From positions 1 to 46,301 of IMG/VR virus record IMGVR_UViG_3300007960_007614: a DNA stretch of 46,301 bases; one strand, written 5' to 3'. The notes beneath the pieces are model-generated. The model was not told where the DNA came from. It made no database searches and saw only the letters and a list, made by a program, of their open reading frames with translations. The stretch's first letter is position 1; each line of letters begins with the position of its first letter. The DNA is from a virus. Positions 37,415-44,425 of this stretch are shown here, in pieces. Position numbers and translations under genes: made by a program.

Positions 37415-39598
37415 TTAACTTCTTCTATCTGTATCTCTTTGTCTTAAGTCTATTTCTCTTATTCTTCTTTGGTTAAAATATTTGATACTAAAGTAGTTTT
37501 TTGTTGGATCAGTAAACTCATCTGATGCTTTTCTTATCTTCTCTAGCAACTCTTGCTTTTTCTCTTGAGAATCTACTTTTATTCCACCTGCTGGAAAGCT
37601 TATTGCAGAATCTGAGTTTTCTAGATATTGTTTTACCACTCCTCGGGCTCCAGAAAAGGATGATATTTCTCTTCTTCCATTTTCATTTTCGGATTCTCTA
37701 ACCCACACACAATATGGAAGAGGCATGTCTAATGGTATATTGTAGTCGAATACAATGTCGAGTTCTTCCTCGTAAAGATTTCTTAAGCTTTCATCTGGAA
37801 CAATGTCTGGATTGTTAATAATGTCTCCCAAAGTTACTGGGGCTAACTGGTTTGTTTGACTTATCCTTTCTTTTTCTACTCTCTCCAAAGTAGCTACTAT
37901 TTCTTCATCTGTATATCTTCCAGAATTAATCAACTGTTGCCCAAGAGCATTACGCTCGTTTTCAGTCAATAGATTTCCTTGATTGCTGGAAACATTTTGA
38001 AATCCATTTCTGTATTTCTTTTTGACTGACACGTTGGAATCGCAAAACTCTTGAGCATGATACCAACTGTTTCTGGGCACTTTTATTTCCCAATGCCACG
38101 ATTCAGTTTTATATGCATAGAATCCAAATAACCATCCATATTTAGCCATAAACTTCCAACCAATAGATGCGTATTGTGGAATATGGATGCCTGATTTTTT
38201 TGATTTATCGTAACCAAAAAGAGTAGCTTGAGATGGGTGCATCCCGTTATTTCCAAAGTCAACAGCCAATCCAGTAGAATGATTACTCATTCCGGGATAT
38301 GTTAGCTTGCTAAAGTTTATTGCAGATTTAGATCCGGGTTTTTTTTGAGATATTTGATTTTCTATATATTTTTTTATATTTGAAGGGCTTATTTCAATAA
38401 ACCCTGTTCTCTCTGTCATACCTTGAGAAACAGTAAATCTTTCAGAATATGGCTTAACTGGCGATTGTTTGGTTGCTTCACGGTACTTGAAGTTATCTGC
38501 TGTTACTCCATCAAATTTCCCATCAATAAACGCTCTATAGAAGTGACCCCAAAAGTCATTTAAAGCATTAAGCCTAGTTGCTACAAGCTTGTGAACCCCA
38601 ATGTTATCTCCAGCATAGCTGGTTAACTGATTTCCTGTGGCGAGACCATATCCTAAAAACTTTGGTCTATTTGTTACTAGCTTATTCCTACCACTTCTAA
38701 GAAAACTTTTATAAGACGCTGCTCCGATTTGACTAAAGTTTGTTCCTTCTTTTCCTCCAGAGGTATCCAATTTCATATCTGTAAATTTGACAAAGTTTAA
38801 ATCAAACCCTTGTGGAAGAAAAGGCTTCCCCGGTTGTATGCTGAGGTTTGCATCTTCATAATCCAACGGAGGGAAAAGAACCTCGCAATTGTCTTTCCCA
38901 GATTCAATACAAGCTTGCTTGTTGAACATGCTTTTTATTCCTCCGGGGGTTGTAACTCCAGCACCTGCTACTGGGTTCTGGGCATCTCCTTGGTTGACCG
39001 GTCCTACATATATCCCTCCTTCTAGGGTGTTCTTGTTTTGAAAGTCGACCCAGACTAAATCTCCCGGTGCTGGCGTAAACCCAGACACTTTTGAGTTTTG
39101 TGCAACAAAAACTGGATATTGATTGATTATTCTGTGATCTATGTCATACTCTTCTCCCCTTTGCTGTAAAGTCGGGAGATAACTGGGTATTGGTAATGCT
39201 GCATGTATTTCAGGTATTCTGACTCTCAATTGCAGAAGACCGGGGAGGTTGATTACCTTTTCTTTAGCAATCCCTCCGCCGCTTCCATTGGTGCTTTCCA
39301 AATCAGCATCCTCTCTAATATAATGAGAAAATGGTCCGGAAACCCAACTAGATATATCTGCAATGTTTTTATTTGTTGGTCCCTCGTTTCTCAAAACGAT
39401 TCCAATAAATGGACCGGTGCCAAGGAATGTATTTGCCGAATAAAACGACTTATACATATTTCTTATAAGATCTATACTTGATACATCTGAATGATCAAAG
39501 TTCTTGCCAGTTAACGTGTCTCTGATTGGGTTCAAGACTCCGTAACCAATATTCAATATCTTACTGTAAGAAGTCTTGACATTGGGTTTTTTAGCCAT
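37415..39598 (-). CDS. Baseplate hub/tail lysin: OB-fold domain with M15 (VanY-like) peptidase
   Basis: The 727-aa protein combines a gp5-like N-terminal region (about residues 50-235, a beta-rich OB-fold pattern with PGDLVWVDFQNKN) with a peptidase M15 domain (about 300-505). The zinc site is clear: SNHSTGLAVDFG gives His440 and Asp447, and ESWHWE gives Glu499 and His502. M15 enzymes cut D-amino-acid peptide bonds in peptidoglycan stems. In T4 the hub protein gp5 carries a lysozyme instead, so this phage seems to pierce the wall with a peptidase. A C-terminal region of about 220 residues follows, including a basic end (QRRIREIDLRQRDTDRRS). The start overlaps the previous gene and has AAGGA eight bases upstream. 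Confidence 0.85.
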   Translation of the reverse strand: MAKKPNVKTSYSKILNIGYGVLNPIRDTLTGKNFDHSDVSSIDLIRNMYKSFYSANTFLGTGPFIGIVLRNEGPTNKNIADISSWVSGPFSHYIREDADLESTNGSGGGIAKEKVINLPGLLQLRVRIPEIHAALPIPSYLPTLQQRGEEYDIDHRIINQYPVFVAQNSKVSGFTPAPGDLVWVDFQNKNTLEGGIYVGPVNQGDAQNPVAGAGVTTPGGIKSMFNKQACIESGKDNCEVLFPPLDYEDANLSIQPGKPFLPQGFDLNFVKFTDMKLDTSGGKEGTNFSQIGAASYKSFLRSGRNKLVTNRPKFLGYGLATGNQLTSYAGDNIGVHKLVATRLNALNDFWGHFYRAFIDGKFDGVTADNFKYREATKQSPVKPYSERFTVSQGMTERTGFIEISPSNIKKYIENQISQKKPGSKSAINFSKLTYPGMSNHSTGLAVDFGNNGMHPSQATLFGYDKSKKSGIHIPQYASIGWKFMAKYGWLFGFYAYKTESWHWEIKVPRNSWYHAQEFCDSNVSVKKKYRNGFQNVSSNQGNLLTENERNALGQQLINSGRYTDEEIVATLERVEKERISQTNQLAPVTLGDIINNPDIVPDESLRNLYEEELDIVFDYNIPLDMPLPYCVWVRESENENGRREISSFSGARGVVKQYLENSDSAISFPAGGIKVDSQEKKQELLEKIRKASDEFTDPTKNYFSIKYFNQRRIREIDLRQRDTDRRS

Positions 39599-39881
39599 TT
39601 CCAGATTCCTTTATAAGATCAAACAACTCACTCTTGTCCTCGTCGCTAAGTCCTTGATCTGCTCCAACCTTTTTCTGAAGGAGGGCGCTGACTTTGACAA
39701 GTTGCTCGTTTGATCTCTGTAAAGTTTCGACGTATTTAGCGGCGATGGGACCAACCTTTTCTTTGCGTTCGTCCTCGGTCTTCATGTATTCCATCAACTC
39801 CATTAGTAGAGTTGTTGTAATAGCACGGTCGCTTCTTATGTTTTTGATTGCTTCATCAATGTAGGATTCTAAGTCTTTCAT
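39591..39881 (-). CDS. Small helical protein of unknown function after the sigma gene
   Basis: The 96-aa protein is predicted to be almost wholly alpha-helical, with a central run GPIAAKYVETLQRSNEQLVK and an acidic C-terminus ending KSELFDLIKESGNG. No cysteine, signal peptide or membrane segment is present. The start ATG has no purine-rich ribosome site: the bases before it are TATTTATTTTTGTT. It lies 33 bases after the sigma gene and overlaps the hub gene by eight bases. The helical spacing is faintly like small terminase subunits, and the terminal LFDLI is faintly like a clamp-binding peptide. Neither is firm, so I leave the function open. Confidence 0.6.
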   Translation of the reverse strand: MKDLESYIDEAIKNIRSDRAITTTLLMELMEYMKTEDERKEKVGPIAAKYVETLQRSNEQLVKVSALLQKKVGADQGLSDEDKSELFDLIKESGNG

Positions 39882-39889
39882 AACAAAAA

Positions 39890-39896
39890 TAAATAG
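39890..39896 (-). promoter_or_regulatory. Intergenic motif CTATTTA upstream of the 96-aa gene
   Basis: The 7-base word reads CTATTTA on the coding strand and TAAATAG on the other strand. It lies eight bases before the ATG of a gene without a ribosome site. The same word stands in three other gaps of this window. It could be a late promoter element for the phage sigma factor, but no transcript data support this here. Confidence 0.35.
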
Positions 39897-39914
39897 TTGA
39901 AGGACAAAAAAGTA

Positions 39915-40598
39915 TTACAAATCGCCTCGATCCCATTTCTTTTTGAATACTCTATATTTGACTCTCATTTTATTTAAGTTATTGACGACTTGTTTTGTGT
40001 TGAGACCGGTGATTTCTCTTATGTAAAAGTAAATAGCTTTTTTATTAAAGATGTCAATCCGATCTGGATTTGAGAAAATCAACCTTACTGCTTCATAAAC
40101 CTTTTCCTCGTTTGGTTTCATGTTAACAGTTTCCCAAGAGTTCACCTCTTCCCAGAAACTCATCCAGAATTCTTTTTCAACACGACTGGATTCATACTCG
40201 TTTACAACTGTGAACTGTCTAATCTCAATATTTTTTGGAATCTGATCTAACTGAACTTCTCTTTTATTTTCTAATGTTGTCTTCTTTACCTTGTGAATGA
40301 ACCAGTTCTTGGTAATCACTGAAAAATATGAGAAGGCTTTTGATCCTTTATTCGGATCATACTTATCTAGAATAGTTGTGAGCCAAATCTTGCAATCGTC
40401 TTTTAATACTTCAATGTTAGGAAGGTTTGTAAACTTATAAGTATAGATGATTTTATCAACCATCTCGTTAAAAGCTGGTTCGATATATTCAATATAAAGT
40501 TCTGTTCTTACTTTGATGTCGTCCGTATTTGCATACTTAACGATTGCATCTTCATGTACTTGTGTAAAGTATAGATTTTTCTTTTTGGCTTTTGGCAT
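39915..40598 (-). CDS. T4 gp55-like sigma factor for late transcription
   Basis: The 227-aa protein resembles phage late sigma factors of the gp55 family. The segment LDKYDPNKGSKAFSYFSVI followed by KNWFIHKVKK matches sigma region 2, which binds the RNA polymerase beta-prime coiled coil and the -10 DNA. The C-terminal part contains a helix-turn-helix-like run (IREITGLNTKQVVNNLNKMRVKY). T4 gp55 is somewhat shorter. I do not see the clamp-binding hydrophobic peptide that ends T4 gp55: this protein ends KKKWDRGDL. A GTG one codon upstream (40601) is possible, but ATG at 40598 overlaps the previous TGA (TGATG) and is preferred. It would redirect host polymerase to the virion genes. Confidence 0.85.
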   Translation of the reverse strand: MPKAKKKNLYFTQVHEDAIVKYANTDDIKVRTELYIEYIEPAFNEMVDKIIYTYKFTNLPNIEVLKDDCKIWLTTILDKYDPNKGSKAFSYFSVITKNWFIHKVKKTTLENKREVQLDQIPKNIEIRQFTVVNEYESSRVEKEFWMSFWEEVNSWETVNMKPNEEKVYEAVRLIFSNPDRIDIFNKKAIYFYIREITGLNTKQVVNNLNKMRVKYRVFKKKWDRGDL

Positions 40599-40900
40599 CA
40601 CTCTTGTTCTTCATCATCTTCTAGACCCTCATTGGTTAAAGCATAGATGTCTTCGAACTCTTTTATGTCTTCTATGACTTGTTTAGAGTGCCTAATCAAT
40701 CCTCCAAGTGTCTCATCCCCATAATACATTTCCATAGCATGCAAGCCATCTAAGTGTTGAGAAAAGTTCTTGGCTGATACCAATAAAGATCCGATGCTAT
40801 CAGAAATATAAAGAAGTTTCTGTAGCATTTTTCTAATATACCAGACCAACAGCACGTTGATGCTCACTGAAAGTATCAAAAAGAAGATTAGTAAGCTCAA
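40598..40900 (-). CDS. Small single-pass membrane protein, unknown function, TTG start
   Basis: The 100-aa product has one N-terminal hydrophobic segment (residues 2-20, LLIFFLILSVSINVLLVWY) followed by basic residues RK, so the C-terminus is probably cytoplasmic. The rest is amphipathic helix (KLLYISDSIGSLL, HLDGLHAMEMYYGDETLG) ending in a very acidic tail EGLEDDEEQE. The start is TTG, overlapping the upstream TGA (TTGA), with AAGGA about nine bases before it. No ATG is available before the membrane segment. I recall similar small membrane proteins beside gp55 in marine T4-like phages but cannot check this. A tether or partner of the sigma factor is only a guess from position. Confidence 0.72.
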   Translation of the reverse strand: MSLLIFFLILSVSINVLLVWYIRKMLQKLLYISDSIGSLLVSAKNFSQHLDGLHAMEMYYGDETLGGLIRHSKQVIEDIKEFEDIYALTNEGLEDDEEQE

Positions 40901-41139
40901 CCGGTGTAGTCCTTTCGCATTTGCTCTTTGTCCTCACGGACTTGTTGTTTAGCTTCTTCGATATGTTGCTTAACAACATTGCCAGAAGTGTTCGACTTTA
41001 CATAAATCGGCACTTCTGGAATCTTATTTAGTGTACTTTTGGCTCCGCAGGCTTCACAATCGGTCCTATCTTCACTCATGGAGTGATAAATCTCCATTAC
41101 TTCTTCGCAGTCAGAGCATTCATACACATAGTTTGGCAT
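40897..41139 (-). CDS. FmdB-type putative zinc ribbon protein
   Basis: This 80-aa protein begins MPNYVYECSDC and has two CxxC pairs, cysteines 8/11 and 28/31. This is the pattern of the FmdB/CxxC regulatory zinc ribbon family, which is common in bacteria and in marine T4-like phages. The ribbon would hold one structural zinc. The C-terminal half is charged and helical (EEAKQQVREDKEQMRKDY). Proteins of this family are suspected of acting in transcription, but the function is not established. Its place two genes before the sigma factor fits a regulatory role (inference). The start overlaps the previous stop, with GAGGGCGA upstream. The TGA stop overlaps the TTG start of the next gene. Confidence 0.82.
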   Translation of the reverse strand: MPNYVYECSDCEEVMEIYHSMSEDRTDCEACGAKSTLNKIPEVPIYVKSNTSGNVVKQHIEEAKQQVREDKEQMRKDYTG

Positions 41140-41342
41140 TATTCGCCCTCTTGTACTGTATCCTCGTTACCAAATTTGACCAGAGGAGGGTTTTTTACAT
41201 AAAGTTCTGCTTCTGCACCTTCATCGTCTGCTCCGGGAACAAAATCCATCTTTTCAAGTGTCTCAGTGATGTCACTTTGTTCCATAAGACTCTTTTGGAG
41301 AGCCATCATAAGTGATCCCATTGCTTGTTTTGAAAGTTTCAT
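41139..41342 (-). CDS. Small conserved-looking phage protein of unknown function
   Basis: The product is 67 aa. Its N-terminal half is a methionine-rich helix (KLSKQAMGSLMMALQKSL), followed by an acidic linker (GADDEGAEAE) and a short basic and hydrophobic run YVKNPPLVKF. There is no membrane segment, signal peptide or cysteine. I do not recognise a family. It sits directly upstream of the FmdB-like gene and overlaps it by one base (TAATG), inside a chain of coupled small genes that leads to the late sigma factor. The stop codon and ribosome sites leave little doubt that it is translated. Its function is open. Confidence 0.7.
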   Translation of the reverse strand: MKLSKQAMGSLMMALQKSLMEQSDITETLEKMDFVPGADDEGAEAELYVKNPPLVKFGNEDTVQEGE

Positions 41343-41347
41343 ACTAT

Positions 41348-41352
41348 CTCCT
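41348..41352 (-). promoter_or_regulatory. Ribosome binding site that fixes the start of the 67-aa gene
   Basis: AGGAG on the minus strand is followed by ATAGT and ATG at 41342. An in-frame ATG at 41357 lies upstream of this site and would overlap the dehydratase stop. The spacing favours 41342. The AGG overlaps the TAG stop of the upstream gene, which couples the sugar operon to the small-gene block. Confidence 0.6.
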
Positions 41353-42307
41353 ACCATTTAAAGTTATTTTTATAGAATTCTACCAGTTTTGGTATCTCTT
41401 CGTTAAATATTTTTTGAGGTTTCCACCCCAAAGATCGCAGTTTATCGTCGTTTAAGGCGTATCTAACGTCTTGACCTTCTCTTTTATAGCCCAAATCGAC
41501 ATGATCAAGCCAATCAACGTCTCCTCCATGAAAAGATTGAATAATCTTTCGTACTGTCTCACGGTTTTCTTGTTCAAAGCCACCTGCAACATTGTAAATC
41601 TCGTTAGTTTTTCCACTATTTATAATAGTTATGACCGCATTTGCAGTGTCTTCAGCATGTAGCCAGTTACGAATCGGCTTTCCTTCGTCGTGAAGTCTAA
41701 TCTTTTTACCTCTCTGTAAAAGTTTTACAGCCAAGGGAATAAGTTTCTCTGGATATTGGTATTGTCCATAATTGTTTGTGGGGCGGAAAATAACATATTC
41801 TACACCATAGGTTCTCGCCCAAGCAGTAATCAGCATATCGGCTGCTGCTTTGGAGGCTGAATAAGGATTGCTTGGGTTTAGGTGATCTGTTTCGTAGTGA
41901 TCACCTGCTACAATGTCTCCATAGACTTCATCTGTACTAAAGTGGAACAAAATCGGTCGGTTATCGACATTATTTGGCTTTGCTTTGATCAAATCAAGGA
42001 GATTTTGAACCCCATTTATGTTTGATTTCAGGAAGTCTTTGCTGTCAATAATGCTGTTTCCAACGTGTGTTTCGGCTGCTGTATTGATTACATAGTCGCA
42101 ATCTGGTAAATATTTTAGGTCTGCGATGTCACTTCTTACAAAGTCAAAGTTTTCTGGATATTTTTCAAAGAAATATCCTACCAAATCTTCATTTGCAGCG
42201 TAAGTGAAGTTATCAATGCCATAAACTTTCCAGCCTAAATCTAAACATTTCTTTGTGACATGTGAGCCAATAAATCCCAAACATCCTGTAATTACAACTA
42301 GTTTCAT
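41351..42307 (-). CDS. dTDP-glucose 4,6-dehydratase-like NAD-dependent sugar dehydratase/epimerase
   Basis: The 318-aa protein has the NAD-binding motif TGCLGFIGSH (glycines 8, 11 and 14) and the dehydratase catalytic run STDEVYG (Thr125, Asp126, Glu127). It also has YSASK with Tyr149 and Lys153, and the nucleotide-sugar segment RPTNNYG. These are the RfbB/RmlB signatures. The usual reaction makes a 4-keto-6-deoxy sugar nucleotide from dTDP-glucose. The protein is shorter than typical RmlB, so a related substrate is possible. It ends in TTTAAATGGTAG, and the stop overlaps the ribosome site of the next gene. No dTDP-glucose pyrophosphorylase is seen here, so the host or another part of the phage must supply the substrate. 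Confidence 0.85.
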   Translation of the reverse strand: MKLVVITGCLGFIGSHVTKKCLDLGWKVYGIDNFTYAANEDLVGYFFEKYPENFDFVRSDIADLKYLPDCDYVINTAAETHVGNSIIDSKDFLKSNINGVQNLLDLIKAKPNNVDNRPILFHFSTDEVYGDIVAGDHYETDHLNPSNPYSASKAAADMLITAWARTYGVEYVIFRPTNNYGQYQYPEKLIPLAVKLLQRGKKIRLHDEGKPIRNWLHAEDTANAVITIINSGKTNEIYNVAGGFEQENRETVRKIIQSFHGGDVDWLDHVDLGYKREGQDVRYALNDDKLRSLGWKPQKIFNEEIPKLVEFYKNNFKW

Positions 42308-43320
42308 TGTTTGCTTTCACCTGTATCTATCTGTCGCTTAATCCAAGCATAGGTTGTTTTCATGCCTTCTAACAAAGGTTGAGAAGGTTCCCATTCCATC
42401 TTTTCCCTATACAATGCATTGTCGCTGTTTCTTCCTTTAACCCCAATAGGACAAGGAAATCCATATTTGTCTTGAAACTCTTGTCCTTGGATGTTGTTTA
42501 TTGTAACATCTTTTTCAGAAATTGCAATAGCCATTTTAGCAAAATCGTTAATAGCAATCATTTCTTCAGATCCAATATTTACCGGACCTTGGAAATCTTC
42601 GTTGTCCATGAATCTTCTTGTTGCCTCAATACACTCATCAATAAACAAAAAAGATCTAGTTTGTTTTCCATCACCCCAAACCTCAATCGTTTCTCCCTCG
42701 GGGCATCGTGCTACTTTGCGACAGAATGCTGCTGGAGCTTTTTCTCTTCCTCCGTCCCAAGTTCCTTCTGGACCAAAAATGTTGTGATATCGTGCTACCC
42801 TAACAGTTAATCCGTGGTTTCTAGCAAACGCAAACCACAATCTTTCACTAAAGAGTTTTTCCCATCCGTATTCGCTGTCGGGCGCTGCTGGATATGCAGA
42901 ATCCTCGGAACACTTTGGATTGTCTGGATCCATTTGGTTGTGCTCTGGATACATGCAGGCAGATGAAGAATAAAAGATTCTTTTAACTCCTTTTTTAACA
43001 CATTGATCTGCGATATTAAGATTAATCATAGCAGAATTGTGCATAATATCTGCGTCGTTTTCTCCAGTGAAAACAAAGCCTGCACCGCCCATATCCGCAG
43101 CAAACTGGTATATTTCGTCGATATCTTCGGTTACAACTTGTTCACAAACTTGTGGGTCTCTCAAATCTCCAAGAACAAAATGGTCTGCCACTTCATGGCA
43201 ATCAAAATACTCATGTTCTTTGATATCCACTCCTCGAACCCAGTGTCCTTCCGCCTTGAGGCGCTTCATCATGGCTCCGCCAATAAATCCACCTGCTCCA
43301 CAAACTAAAATCTTTTTCAT
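42304..43320 (-). CDS. NAD-dependent epimerase, GDP-mannose 3,5-epimerase-like
   Basis: This 338-aa extended short-chain dehydrogenase has the motif GAGGFIGG at residues 8-15. Its central and C-terminal parts closely follow plant GDP-mannose 3,5-epimerase: AADMGGAGF, SSSACMYPE with cysteine 122, YGWEK with tyrosine 151 and lysine 155, GTWDGGREKAPAAFCRK with lysine 194, then TRSFLFIDEC, VNIGSEEM and GRNSDN. These include the acid/base cysteine and lysine of the known enzyme. That enzyme turns GDP-D-mannose into GDP-L-galactose and GDP-L-gulose. I judge the resemblance strong by eye but have not aligned it. The start follows directly after the previous TAA and has GAGGAAAG upstream. The stop overlaps the next start as ATGA. 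Confidence 0.85.
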   Translation of the reverse strand: MKKILVCGAGGFIGGAMMKRLKAEGHWVRGVDIKEHEYFDCHEVADHFVLGDLRDPQVCEQVVTEDIDEIYQFAADMGGAGFVFTGENDADIMHNSAMINLNIADQCVKKGVKRIFYSSSACMYPEHNQMDPDNPKCSEDSAYPAAPDSEYGWEKLFSERLWFAFARNHGLTVRVARYHNIFGPEGTWDGGREKAPAAFCRKVARCPEGETIEVWGDGKQTRSFLFIDECIEATRRFMDNEDFQGPVNIGSEEMIAINDFAKMAIAISEKDVTINNIQGQEFQDKYGFPCPIGVKGRNSDNALYREKMEWEPSQPLLEGMKTTYAWIKRQIDTGESKQ

Positions 43321-44421
43321 TTATCTTTCCTCGTATTCAAACAAGTTTCCATACTTTTGTTTGAGTTGATCAACAACTTCTTTTCTTTCTCTAACTTTTA
43401 CTTTAAAGCCTTCATTAGCAATACCAACAGCGAATGCAAGTTGTTGTGATTCAACCAACAAAGTAGATTCTGGCTTGTATGTGACATAATCAAAAACAAC
43501 CTCTGTGCTTTTATCATTGTTCTCTACATACTCTTTTATTTGATAATCTAAATGCTTACTATTGCTATCGTCAGAAGCGAGACTGATTAATGCTTCAATA
43601 CCAATGTCTTTTGCGTATATTGCTAAAGCTCTGTTGTCTCTTGGAAAGCAAGGACCCCCATATCCATAACCGTAGCCAAGGTATTTGTTTCCAATTCTTG
43701 TGTCTTGCCCAACAGCATTAAGGACTACATTTGGATCTCCGCCTGAAGATTTTACAATGTCTCCGACCATATTTGCGTATGCGATCTTTGTAGTCAAAAA
43801 ACAGTTCAAAGCAATCTTGGTTATTTCTGCTTCTGTCGGAGTCATTCTACAAATGCGTGGCTCGTTTGTTGTATGTTTTACATAGATTTCTTCCAGAATA
43901 TCTCCAGCTTCTACACTAGATTCTCCAATCAAAACCATGTCTGGCTGTGCTTGGTTTTTAATAATAGTCCCTTGAGCAATGAACTCTGGGTTGTAGCTGA
44001 CCTCATAGTTTAAAGCCAGCATTCTTTCTTTGATTGAGTCGCAATATCCGGGCATTGTCGTACAACACACCACAAAATGTTTTCTAGCATTAGAAACCCC
44101 AAGCATCTCAATAGAATTAATAAGATTATCAACTTGCCTATGATCATATCTGCCATTTTCTAATGATGGAGTTGCAACAACAACAAATAGCATGTCTGAA
44201 TGATTGACTGCTTCGCTTAGGGAAGTCGTGGCTGTAAAGTTACTTGAACCTTGGAGATACTCGTCGACACTTGGTTCAGAGCTACTAAATGTTTTATTGT
44301 TTAAAGATTCTACATAATCTTTATTTACATCTACTCCAACAACATTGTATCCAGCTTTTTCCAAAGTCAAAGAAAAACAAAGACCTAGCTTTCCTATTCC
44401 AATAACAGAAACGTTTTTCAT
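43321..44421 (-). CDS. UDP-glucose/GDP-mannose 6-dehydrogenase family protein
   Basis: The 366-aa protein begins with a Rossmann NAD-binding motif (GIGKLG, residues 8-13). It carries the family's catalytic segment GYGGPCFPRDN with the nucleophilic cysteine at about residue 258, plus the conserved lysine and asparagine near residues 202 and 206 (EITKIALNCF). The family oxidises the C6 hydroxyl of a nucleotide sugar twice to a uronic acid using two NAD+. The C-terminal domain is present but short (YKPE...LLVES), so the protein is at the compact end of the family. UDP-glucose, UDP-HexNAc or GDP-mannose are all possible substrates, and the sequence does not decide between them. An AGGAG site precedes the ATG. 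Confidence 0.88.
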   Translation of the reverse strand: MKNVSVIGIGKLGLCFSLTLEKAGYNVVGVDVNKDYVESLNNKTFSSSEPSVDEYLQGSSNFTATTSLSEAVNHSDMLFVVVATPSLENGRYDHRQVDNLINSIEMLGVSNARKHFVVCCTTMPGYCDSIKERMLALNYEVSYNPEFIAQGTIIKNQAQPDMVLIGESSVEAGDILEEIYVKHTTNEPRICRMTPTEAEITKIALNCFLTTKIAYANMVGDIVKSSGGDPNVVLNAVGQDTRIGNKYLGYGYGYGGPCFPRDNRALAIYAKDIGIEALISLASDDSNSKHLDYQIKEYVENNDKSTEVVFDYVTYKPESTLLVESQQLAFAVGIANEGFKVKVRERKEVVDQLKQKYGNLFEYEER

Positions 44422-44425
44422 TATA

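Noticed and set aside
41617-41624. TATAAATA on the coding strand inside the sugar dehydratase gene
   Set aside because: It lies in the middle of a coding run (IINSGK) and about 270 bases from the next start. Chance is simpler.
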